The notes below the pieces were generated by a model, which was given only the letters and a program-made list of their open reading frames with translations, was not told the origin of the DNA and made no database searches. The translations under genes were made by a program, and so were the position numbers. From positions 1-56,733 of the forward strand of contig JAIMBF010000011.1 of assembly GCA_023511585.1 (NCBI GenBank): DNA of 56,733 nucleotides. The letters run 5' to 3'. This DNA comes from Terriglobia bacterium (lineage in GTDB: Bacteria > Pseudomonadota > Alphaproteobacteria > Acetobacterales > Acetobacteraceae). This document shows positions 26,584 through 33,483 of this stretch, in pieces; position 1 is the stretch's first letter; each line of letters starts with the position of its first letter.

Positions 26584-27765
26584 CTAGCCTTCGCCAAGCA
26601 GAACTTTGCGCACATATTCATTGTGGGCGCCAACCGCCGGCCCGGGCCAGCTTATTACCGTTTCCGGCGGATCGCCGTCGAATCGGATGGCCGGGCCGGG
26701 GTGCAGCGTGCGGCCGATCAGCGGATCTTCCACCTCCAGCACAGAGTAACGGGCGCGGAAATGCGGGTCCGCCACGCAATCGGCGATATCATAAAGCCGG
26801 GAAGCGGGCACATCGGCTAAGCTCAAAATCTCTTCCGCTTCCTTTGCGGTTTTCCCGCTGCACCAGGCACCGATGATCCGATCCAGTTCCTCGACATGCG
26901 CGCAACGCCCGGCATTGGTGGCAAAGCGCGGGTCCTCGGCGAGCTCCGCCTTGCCGATCGCCGCCATCAAGCGGCGGAAGATCGGGTCGGAATTGCCGGC
27001 AATGCAAAGCCATTTGCCGTCGGCACACAAATAGGTGTTGCTGGGGGCAGCTGTCGGGATTCCGGCACCCGTCGGCTGACGAATGCGGCCGTCGAGGGCA
27101 TATTCGGCAAGCATACCTTCCATCAGGCTGAACACGGAATCGACGAGATTAACGTCGATTACCCGCCCCCGCCCGCCGCCGGCCAGATCGCGTTGATAGA
27201 CGGCGGCCAGCACGCCCAGCGCTCCGTAGAGGCCCGCAAGATCGTCGGCGATGGAAATGCCGCACCGGGGCGGCGGCAGGTCTGTGCGTCCGGGATAACC
27301 CGTAAGATGCCGTAACCCGCCCATCGCCTCGCCGATCGCGCCGAACGAGGGTTTGTCGCGGTACGGGCCGTCCTGACCGTAACCCGAGATGCGCGCAATG
27401 ATGAGCCTCGGGTTCAGCGCATGGAGCCGAGACGGCCCAAGCCCAAGCTTTTCCAGCTGGCCGGGGCGGAAGTTTTCAACCAAAACATCGGCGCGCGCGG
27501 CGAGCTTTTCAGCCACGGCAGTTTCGCGTTTGAGATCAAGCTCCACCGAAAGCTTGTTGCGGCCGTGCAGGCTGAACCAGACGGAATGCCCGTGCTTGTG
27601 GGCTCCCCAGCCACGAATCGGATCCCCGCCCGGCGGTTCCACCTTGATGACCTCCGCGCCGAGATCCGCAAGCAGCCGAGTACAAAAAGGGCCGGCAATA
27701 TAGTGGCCGAGCTCCAAAACTTTCAGCCCGACCAGGGGTCCGACGCGGGGTGGCGGTTTCAGCAT
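26584..27765 (-). CDS. CaiB/BaiF family (family III) CoA-transferase
   Basis: The 393-residue protein has the family III words LKVLELGHYIAGPFCTRLLADLG split over GAEVIKVEPP, NKLSVELDLK, VLVENFRPGQLEKLGLG, and the region ISIADDLAGLYGALGVLAAV that carries the catalytic aspartate. Such enzymes move CoA between carboxylic acids; the substrates are not predictable. The ATG at 27765 is chosen because it gives the family N-terminus and a suitable promoter lies 37 bp upstream; the frame runs open 252 bp further without similarity. Confidence 0.9.
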   Translation of the reverse strand: MLKPPPRVGPLVGLKVLELGHYIAGPFCTRLLADLGAEVIKVEPPGGDPIRGWGAHKHGHSVWFSLHGRNKLSVELDLKRETAVAEKLAARADVLVENFRPGQLEKLGLGPSRLHALNPRLIIARISGYGQDGPYRDKPSFGAIGEAMGGLRHLTGYPGRTDLPPPRCGISIADDLAGLYGALGVLAAVYQRDLAGGGRGRVIDVNLVDSVFSLMEGMLAEYALDGRIRQPTGAGIPTAAPSNTYLCADGKWLCIAGNSDPIFRRLMAAIGKAELAEDPRFATNAGRCAHVEELDRIIGAWCSGKTAKEAEEILSLADVPASRLYDIADCVADPHFRARYSVLEVEDPLIGRTLHPGPAIRFDGDPPETVISWPGPAVGAHNEYVRKVLLGEG

Positions 27766-27801
27766 TTCCCACTCTCTGAACAAATTTTCTTGGTTAGAGA
27801 G

Positions 27802-27831
27802 ATTCTGACGAAAAAAGCTTCTCGTTTGCAA
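27802..27831 (-). promoter_or_regulatory. Possible promoter of the CaiB-type gene
   Basis: Minus-strand TTGCAA (27831-27826) and CAGAAT (27807-27802) are 18 bp apart, predicting a start near 27795 and a 30-nt leader. Both elements match consensus at 4 of 6 positions. Confidence 0.35.
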
Positions 27832-27914
27832 GACTTCGTAAACCTGCGCCCGATACTCTTGCTTTGGAAGCCGGATTTCGTCGTGCCGGGTTCCGTCTCC
27901 TCCGTTTGTTGCCT

Positions 27915-27975
27915 CCCTTTCAAGGGCGGAGATGAATCTCTCTCGGGCGGGGAAAGCTTCCCCGCCCCCCTTTTT
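27915..27975 (+). terminator. Hairpin cluster ending in an intrinsic terminator; possible attenuator before DUF302
   Basis: This is the notable content of the 317-bp gap between the divergent CaiB-type and DUF302 genes. Three stems follow each other on the plus strand: CCCTT-TC-AAGGG (27915-27926), GAGAT-GA-ATCTC (27929-27940) and a 10-bp stem GGGCGGGGAA / TTCCCCGCCC (27945-27954 and 27958-27967), then CCC and five T. No gene upstream on this strand needs a terminator. The 6-mer GGGCGG occurs at 27924-27929 and again in the terminator 5' arm, so either copy could pair with CCGCCC at 27962-27967, giving mutually exclusive folds. The reading is either a leader attenuator for DUF302 or the end of a small RNA. 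Confidence 0.5.
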
Positions 27976-28082
27976 CCGCATCGGTCCTTTGCCGCGGCTC
28001 GGGCATCGACCTTCCACCTTGCCCTTCTTACATTACGCATAACGCGCGGGCCGGATTGTCCGCACCCTGGATGGAGGAGAAG

Positions 28083-28469
28083 ATGAGCTATTATTTCGCC
28101 AAAACTCTCGATGTTCCGTTCGATACCGCGATTGCGCGCACGCTCGCGGCGCTTAAGGAGCGAGGGTTCGGCTTGGTTTCGGAAATCGACGTAAAAGAGA
28201 CGCTCAAGCAGAAAATCGGGGTGGAATTTCGCCCCTATCGCATTCTCGGCGCTTGCAACCCCAAGCTTGCGCATCGCGCATTGACGCTGGAAGACAAGGT
28301 TGGGACCATGCTGCCCTGCAATGTTATCGTGCAAGAGCTGGAACCGGGGAAAAGCGAGGTGGCAGCCATCGATCCGGTGGCCTCCATGCAGGCGATTAAC
28401 AATCCGCGTCTTAGAGATTTGGCCGAAGAAGTGCGCCGGGAACTTCAAGCCGTGGTGCAATCGCTATGA
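28083..28469 (+). CDS. DUF302 domain protein
   Basis: The 128-residue protein matches the DUF302 pattern: YYFAKTLDVPFDTAIARTLAALKERG, FRPYRILGACNPKLAHRAL and a central Cys (CNP) and LPCNVIVQE. The family is widespread, small and of unknown function. GGAGGAGAAG directly precedes the ATG at 28083, an excellent ribosome site. It overlaps the reductase gene in an ATGA. A hairpin/terminator cluster lies 108 bp upstream. Confidence 0.88.
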   Translation: MSYYFAKTLDVPFDTAIARTLAALKERGFGLVSEIDVKETLKQKIGVEFRPYRILGACNPKLAHRALTLEDKVGTMLPCNVIVQELEPGKSEVAAIDPVASMQAINNPRLRDLAEEVRRELQAVVQSL

Positions 28470-29032
28470 GCGGAGGGGAAGCGGTTTCGGTTCTCGGCAT
28501 CTGCGGCAGCCTCCGACGCGGCTCTTACAACGCGGCCGCGCTGCGCGCCGCGGAAGAACTGGCCCCCGAAGGCTTACGTATTGAGCAAGCAAGCATTGCC
28601 GAAGTACCGCTTTATAATGAAGACCTGCGGCTTGCTTCCGGGTTCCCGCCTGCGGTGGAAGCGCTTCGGGAAAAAATCCGCGCGGCCGATGCCGTATTGA
28701 TTGCTACCCCGGAATACAATTATTCCGTGCCCGGTGTGTTAAAAAATGCGATCGATTGGATTTCGCGCCCGCCGGAACAGCCGTTCTCGGGCAAGCCCAT
28801 CGCGCTCATGGGCGCCAGTCCCGGCAGGCTCGGCACCGCACGGGCGCAGTATCATTTGCGTCAGATATTCGTGTTTCTCAACGCCTATGTGATGAACCAG
28901 CCGGAGATTTTTATCGCCGACGCCCCTGCCCGATTTGATACGGAAGGCAGACTTGCGGACGAACCGACGCGTTCGCTTTTAAAGACGTTTCTGGTTGCGC
29001 TGCGCGCCTGGGCCCTGCGGTTCAAGCGTTAA
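28466..29032 (+). CDS. NADPH-dependent FMN reductase (YieF/ChrR-like quinone reductase)
   Basis: The 188-residue flavodoxin-fold protein has the FMN phosphate loop GSLRRGSYNAAALRAA and the isoalloxazine site TPEYNYSVPGVLKNAIDWIS, both typical of YieF/ChrR enzymes that reduce quinones, chromate and other electrophiles with NAD(P)H. Its start overlaps the DUF302 stop by four bases, so the two are one translational unit and likely respond to the same stress signal. Confidence 0.92.
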   Translation: MSGGEAVSVLGICGSLRRGSYNAAALRAAEELAPEGLRIEQASIAEVPLYNEDLRLASGFPPAVEALREKIRAADAVLIATPEYNYSVPGVLKNAIDWISRPPEQPFSGKPIALMGASPGRLGTARAQYHLRQIFVFLNAYVMNQPEIFIADAPARFDTEGRLADEPTRSLLKTFLVALRAWALRFKR

Positions 29033-29184
29033 CAGGCTGGCGTAGGAAGCTCCGCCTTTGCGGAATGAGCACGGGTTGGGCTTCCCGCAGGCTTCTTATT
29101 GCTTATTTTACTCATACTTTCGGATTTGCGCGGCACCGGCGCGGCTGGAAAGCGGGACATATTGATCTCTTAACAGGCGGGATT

Positions 29185-29739
29185 TCAATTATCGGCTTTT
29201 TTTATCAGCCCCCTTTTGTTTAAAAGATCGATCAACCCCAAAAGCCATTTGTCTTCCGGCAATGTTGTCTTCTTCGATTTGCGGGGCAGCTTTCTGTAGC
29301 GTACGAAGCTTTGCAACACCTCGTTCCGAACAAATTCTTCCCCCGTGAGAATCTTGATGCCGAGCCCTTTCAGAGCGTTTTGAACCTCGCACGAAGCTTC
29401 GAAGGTGATTACCCATTTCTCGTAATCGGCCTTGTCAACAGCTTCCTTCCCAAAAATACAAGCAAAGTGCTCTTTCACACAGTCCTGAATTTCGCCCGAA
29501 AACTTACCTTTAAATTTTTCTTTGACTTTCTCACGTTCCTGGTTCAGGAACATCGTGGGCTCGCAATGGCGAATCAAAAGCTTCTTTTTTCCCTCGTCTT
29601 GCCATTTCGCGCCCACTACGTCAGGCGACCAGCGTCCCCCTCCTTCGGCAGGGACACCGATATTCGTTGTCGTTACGAACCCTTCGAGGTCCAGCCATTC
29701 AATAACCAATTCCTCCAGCCAGTTCTTCGGAAACGGCAT
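29185..29739 (-). CDS. Orphan lysine-rich protein, possible PD-(D/E)XK-like fold
   Basis: The 184-residue protein has no name I can give with confidence. An N-terminal segment reads WLEELVIEWLDLEGF, then GGGRWSPDVVGAKW and KLLIRHCEPTMF, a helix / Asp-strand / strand order like the start of PD-(D/E)XK nucleases (D in SPDVVG, E in RHCEPT), but the catalytic lysine is not in the standard E-x-K form. The middle is Lys/Glu-rich. Composition is lower in GC and much richer in lysine than the neighbours, suggesting horizontal gain. It has its own strong promoter with a palindrome and GGGAGG as ribosome site, and no partner gene. Confidence 0.7.
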   Translation of the reverse strand: MPFPKNWLEELVIEWLDLEGFVTTTNIGVPAEGGGRWSPDVVGAKWQDEGKKKLLIRHCEPTMFLNQEREKVKEKFKGKFSGEIQDCVKEHFACIFGKEAVDKADYEKWVITFEASCEVQNALKGLGIKILTGEEFVRNEVLQSFVRYRKLPRKSKKTTLPEDKWLLGLIDLLNKRGLIKKADN

Positions 29740-29777
29740 TGCGCTGCAACCTCCCGGCTCGTGTAACGAAATTTGTT

Positions 29778-29807
29778 ATTTTATTCGCAAAAGGACTTAT
29801 AAGTCAA
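29778..29807 (-). promoter_or_regulatory. Strong promoter with embedded palindrome for the orphan gene
   Basis: Minus-strand TTGACT (29807-29802) and TAAAAT (29783-29778) are 18 bp apart, each 5 of 6 to sigma70 consensus. A 12-bp perfect palindrome GACTTATAAGTC (29794-29805) overlaps the -35 box, ideally placed for a repressor. The predicted start near 29771 leaves about 31 nt before the ATG. Confidence 0.6.
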
Positions 29808-29827
29808 TATCTTGCTCTGCATTCTTG

Positions 29828-30166
29828 TTACTTACTTTGTTCATATTTTCTCATTTGGCCGGCAATCGCGGGATCCGTCTGCTCTTGTTGAAGCAATTGC
29901 TTTGCGAGATCCTCAACCTCGGTATTCAGCCGGCGTTGCTGGTTGGGCGGCAGCTCGAGGCCTTGTTGCTGAAGAGCGCCTTCCACTTCGCTCTCGGTGG
30001 GCTGGTGCGATAGCCCCTCCCACACATTGCCGACCCGCGGAGGCGGCACATTTTCCTGGGTCTGTTCCTGAGCTTGAACGTGCAGCGAAATCCCGCCCGC
30101 CGTCCCGATCAGAAAGGCGGAGCATAAAACCATCCGGCACATCCGCCCGGTGCTGGGCTTGGACAT
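29828..30166 (-). CDS. Small secreted Gln-rich protein, unknown function
   Basis: The 112-residue precursor starts MSKPSTGRMCRMVLCSAFLI, a signal peptide with likely cleavage at VQA-QEQ. The mature part is Gln/Glu-rich and helical (SEVEGALQQQGLELPPNQQ, EVEDLAKQLLQQEQ) and has no recognised domain. AGGAGG lies 7 nt before the ATG at 30166; a GTG immediately upstream is in frame. Expected in the periplasm. It sits between the orphan gene and another small exported protein on the same strand. Confidence 0.7.
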   Translation of the reverse strand: MSKPSTGRMCRMVLCSAFLIGTAGGISLHVQAQEQTQENVPPPRVGNVWEGLSHQPTESEVEGALQQQGLELPPNQQRRLNTEVEDLAKQLLQQEQTDPAIAGQMRKYEQSK

Positions 30167-30286
30167 CACCTAGCCTCCTCGCCAGCAACGTGACACTCGG
30201 CGTTAGAATGGCACGTTGGTGTAACAGTGTCTATCCTTTTTACATGTCCGAACACTGAAATTTTGAAAAGCAACGGCCGGTGAGGC

Positions 30287-30664
30287 TTAATCGCCGTGTA
30301 GCAGATCCCGCGCCGGCGGGCCGGAAAGGATATCTTCCCCGCTTTCGTTGCCGAGCAAATTCTTTGCCGGATCCCCGTGAAGAATGTCGCTCGGCAGCGC
30401 GGGTTCGGCAGGTGTGCAAAGCGTCCCTTCCGCCGGAAGATGATCAAGATCCAACGCGCCGACGGCCCCACCGCTTCCGGGCAAGCCCAAGATGCCCGGC
30501 AGCCCGAAAAAAAGCCCGAGGGAAAACGTATCCGGCCCGGCGGGCTCGGCGGGGCAATCGGCCGGCAGCGGCGGCTCTCTCTGCGCACGTGAAGGCCGAG
30601 CGGGAAGGAAGAGGGCAATCGCCGCAAAGGTTGCGCAAATGGCAAAAACACGCGTGGTACACAC
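30287..30664 (-). CDS. Small secreted protein with short C-terminal repeats, unknown function
   Basis: The 125-residue precursor begins at a GTG with GGAG about 10 nt upstream. MCTTRVFAICATFAAIALFL is a signal peptide, cleaved near SRA-QRE. The mature part has four cysteine-poor, Gly/Pro-rich segments and ends with imperfect repeats of the form D-(I/L)-L-x-G: DILHGD, NLLGN, DILSGP, DLLHGD. I do not recognise the family. It lies 45 bp downstream of hpnN on the same strand, so it may be co-transcribed. Confidence 0.65.
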   Translation of the reverse strand: MCTTRVFAICATFAAIALFLPARPSRAQREPPLPADCPAEPAGPDTFSLGLFFGLPGILGLPGSGGAVGALDLDHLPAEGTLCTPAEPALPSDILHGDPAKNLLGNESGEDILSGPPARDLLHGD

Positions 30665-30709
30665 AGAGACCGCTCCTCTCTTGGGAGCGCATAGGAAAAC
30701 GCATTCGTG

Positions 30710-33343
30710 TTAACGCTTTCCTCCCTCGGCAGGGTGAAGGCCGCTTAAGAGCGCAGGCATAAAGACAAGCGTGGTGATCAGTGTGGCGCCAAGGCTCAGC
30801 AGCAGAAGCTCGCCCATGCTGGCCGTGCCGGGATGCGCGGAAAGCGCGAGGGAGCCGAAGGCCGTTCCGGTGGTGAAAGCCGAAAACAGCACCGCCCGTG
30901 CGGTCGCCGAACCAAGGAAGCGAGTTGCTCCCGCGCGCCAGTTCATCACGAAGTAAACGTTGAAGGAAACGCCGACACCCAGAAGCAAGGGAAGCGCGAT
31001 GATATTGGCGAAATTGAGCGGCAAAGGAAGCAACACGGCAATCAGTGCCGTGAGCAGCGCCGAAAGCAAGAGCGGGACCATGACCAGCGCCGCATCGACA
31101 ATCCGCCGCAAAACCAGCAGCAAGATCACGCCGATGGCAAGCAATGCCCCGATCACGGCTGAGCGGAACGCGCTGAGGATGGTATCAGAGGTATCGATAA
31201 TAATCCCGGCAGATCCGCCTGCTTCCGGTATGATCTTTCGTACCGAATCGACCAATGCACGCATGCCAGCACTGCTGCGGGTGGCAGGCGTGCCGAGCAC
31301 TTGGATCCGCGCGCGCCCGTCCGGAAGCAGCCAATCGCGTGTTATTTCCTCGGGCAGATCTTTCAGCGTCACTTTTTTTGCTTGAAGCGCAGTGCGCAAC
31401 CGTTGCAGCTCATCGGGTAAAAACAGCGTCAATGCCCGATTAAGCGCGAGCAAGCTCGCATCGGATGCGCCCTTCAGCGCATGCAAATCGGCAGCAATGC
31501 GCACCAAGGGATGTTCGGGCTCGAGCTTTCGGGCGGCAGGATCAAGCGATGCCAACGCGGTATCCATTGCCATGCGGATTTGCGCTGCATCCAAGGGGGC
31601 GGGCGAGTCCTGCGCAGCCAGGGTCGGGGCGAGAATGTTCTCTGCATCGGCGATCATCTCGAGCTTTTCCGTTTGATCTTCCGGAACGAAACTTCCCAGT
31701 GTCAGCACGGTGTCAACCAGCGGCAATTTCCGCAAACGTTCGGCTAGTGCTTCGGCTTGCTGCAAGGAGGGTTCCAGGCTTTCCACGCTGTAGGGGTTTG
31801 TCAGCGGGTTATCGAGCAGATCATAAAGCGTGCGCATGGCCTCGGTGTTCGGATCTTTTGTGTGCAGAGGATCGGCATCGAAAACCAGATGAGGAACCAT
31901 CGCCGCTCCGGAAAGCCCGACTGCAATGAACACCGCGATCACCGCCAAACGCCAGCGCTGCAGAAGCCGATCTGCATGAGCACCGAAGGGCAACGCAACT
32001 TCTGCGGTTTCTCCGGGCGGGCGGAACAAAGCCAGCGCTGCCGGCAAGAAGCCAATTGTGCAAACAAAGGCAATCAGCATGCCGCTGCCCGCGATAAGGC
32101 CGAGTTCCGCAACACCGCGAAACTTTGTTGGAACAAAAGCGTAAAATCCGGCCGCGGCCGTGACCGCCGCAAGCAAAATCTGCACACCGACTCGCCGGGC
32201 GGTTTCCGCCAATGCAGCGGAGACATCGCCTAAGGCATAAAGCATCTCGCGGAATCGGACACTGAACTGAATTGCGAAATCCACCGCAATTCCGACAAAC
32301 AAAATTGCGAACGCAAGCGAGATCAGATTAAGCGTGCCCACAGCGGCGGCGGCAAATGCGCTCGTGAAAGCAAAACCCACAAGCAAAGTCAGCAAGATCG
32401 GCACAATGAGCCGCCAAGAGCCGACCGCTAAAAACAGCCAAAGTGTAATCAGCGCAAGACTGGCAAGCGTTCCGGTCAACATGCCGTGGGCCACGGTGGC
32501 AAATTCTTCATCCGAGAGCGCAACCGAACCGGTGATGCGGAGTTTTGCCGCCCCAGAGCGGATGAATTCCAGCGTGCTTGCTGCGCGGCGCATGGCACGC
32601 GTTGCTTCCGCTCCGGGCTCCAGCGCGCCGTAATTCATCTTGGGCTGCACCAGAACGAAACGATATTTTCCTGCAACGTCTCCTGCCGAACCCCCGATCA
32701 GCTTTTGCCAGGAAAGCGGCTGATAGACGCCTCTCCGCGCGGCAGCGAGGCTTTTCTCAAAGGCGCGAAGAGAAGGGAGATAAGGGCCGAGATCCACTTC
32801 GCCGCGTTCTACGCCGACACCAAGCAGGCCGAGCGCCCCGAACAGGCCGCGTGCGGTGGGATCCGGAGCAAGCTGGCCAAGAAAAGGCTGCGCATCAATG
32901 ACCCGATTGAGCAAATCTTCGAGTTCTTTCTTGCTCAGAAAAAGCATTCCCTCGCGGTCAAAGAACGGCATTGCGTCGGGTCTTCTGACGCTGATGAAAT
33001 GGGCTTTATCCTGCGCGAGGAGATCGGCCAGGGCGGCGGCGGTGGCATCCGCTTCCTCGGGGATTTCTGCTTCGATCACGCCGACCAAAAGATCGGTGAA
33101 TTGCGGAAAAGCCTGGCTAAAAGCAATCTGGCGTTGGCGCCATGGGAGGCTCTCGGAAAACAGCGTATCCACATCGCTGTTGAGACCCAGGGAATGGAAT
33201 GAATACCACCCCATGACCCCTGCCAAGAGCAAAACACCCACGACCACAAGAACAGCATGCCGGCGGGCGAAATTCGCCACACCCAACAGAAACAGCGATA
33301 CAGGCATAAGAAGCGTGGTAACCCAGTCTGCGGCGCGAGACAA
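30710..33343 (-). CDS. hpnN: Hopanoid transporter, RND/MMPL superfamily
   Basis: The 877-residue protein has the HpnN/MMPL layout: an N-terminal membrane helix (VLVVVGVLLLAGVMGWYSF), a large periplasmic loop (about 55-270), a cluster of five helices (about 280-450), a second loop (about 480-700) and another helix cluster to the end. The word FVGIAVDFAIQFSVRFRE in the fourth-helix region is typical of HpnN. It moves hopanoids to the outer membrane. The start is uncertain: TTG at 33343 or ATG at 33307. No other hpn gene is in the window. Confidence 0.88.
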   Translation of the reverse strand: MSRAADWVTTLLMPVSLFLLGVANFARRHAVLVVVGVLLLAGVMGWYSFHSLGLNSDVDTLFSESLPWRQRQIAFSQAFPQFTDLLVGVIEAEIPEEADATAAALADLLAQDKAHFISVRRPDAMPFFDREGMLFLSKKELEDLLNRVIDAQPFLGQLAPDPTARGLFGALGLLGVGVERGEVDLGPYLPSLRAFEKSLAAARRGVYQPLSWQKLIGGSAGDVAGKYRFVLVQPKMNYGALEPGAEATRAMRRAASTLEFIRSGAAKLRITGSVALSDEEFATVAHGMLTGTLASLALITLWLFLAVGSWRLIVPILLTLLVGFAFTSAFAAAAVGTLNLISLAFAILFVGIAVDFAIQFSVRFREMLYALGDVSAALAETARRVGVQILLAAVTAAAGFYAFVPTKFRGVAELGLIAGSGMLIAFVCTIGFLPAALALFRPPGETAEVALPFGAHADRLLQRWRLAVIAVFIAVGLSGAAMVPHLVFDADPLHTKDPNTEAMRTLYDLLDNPLTNPYSVESLEPSLQQAEALAERLRKLPLVDTVLTLGSFVPEDQTEKLEMIADAENILAPTLAAQDSPAPLDAAQIRMAMDTALASLDPAARKLEPEHPLVRIAADLHALKGASDASLLALNRALTLFLPDELQRLRTALQAKKVTLKDLPEEITRDWLLPDGRARIQVLGTPATRSSAGMRALVDSVRKIIPEAGGSAGIIIDTSDTILSAFRSAVIGALLAIGVILLLVLRRIVDAALVMVPLLLSALLTALIAVLLPLPLNFANIIALPLLLGVGVSFNVYFVMNWRAGATRFLGSATARAVLFSAFTTGTAFGSLALSAHPGTASMGELLLLSLGATLITTLVFMPALLSGLHPAEGGKR

Positions 33344-33483
33344 ATGCAGGCCGGTATTCGAGCAGGGGCTGGCGTTCCACCCTGCTGCCAGTTGGCGTGG
33401 ATTTTTCCATAGTATAGAAGCAGCATCGAGAGCCCGGCTCCGCGATCGGCGGAGAACAGGGCGTGAACCGTGGACCTTTATGC

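Noticed and set aside
27421-28086. 221-residue plus-strand frame crossing the CaiB-DUF302 gap
   Set aside because: Most lies opposite the CoA-transferase gene, and the part in the gap contains the terminator hairpins; no similarity or ribosome site.
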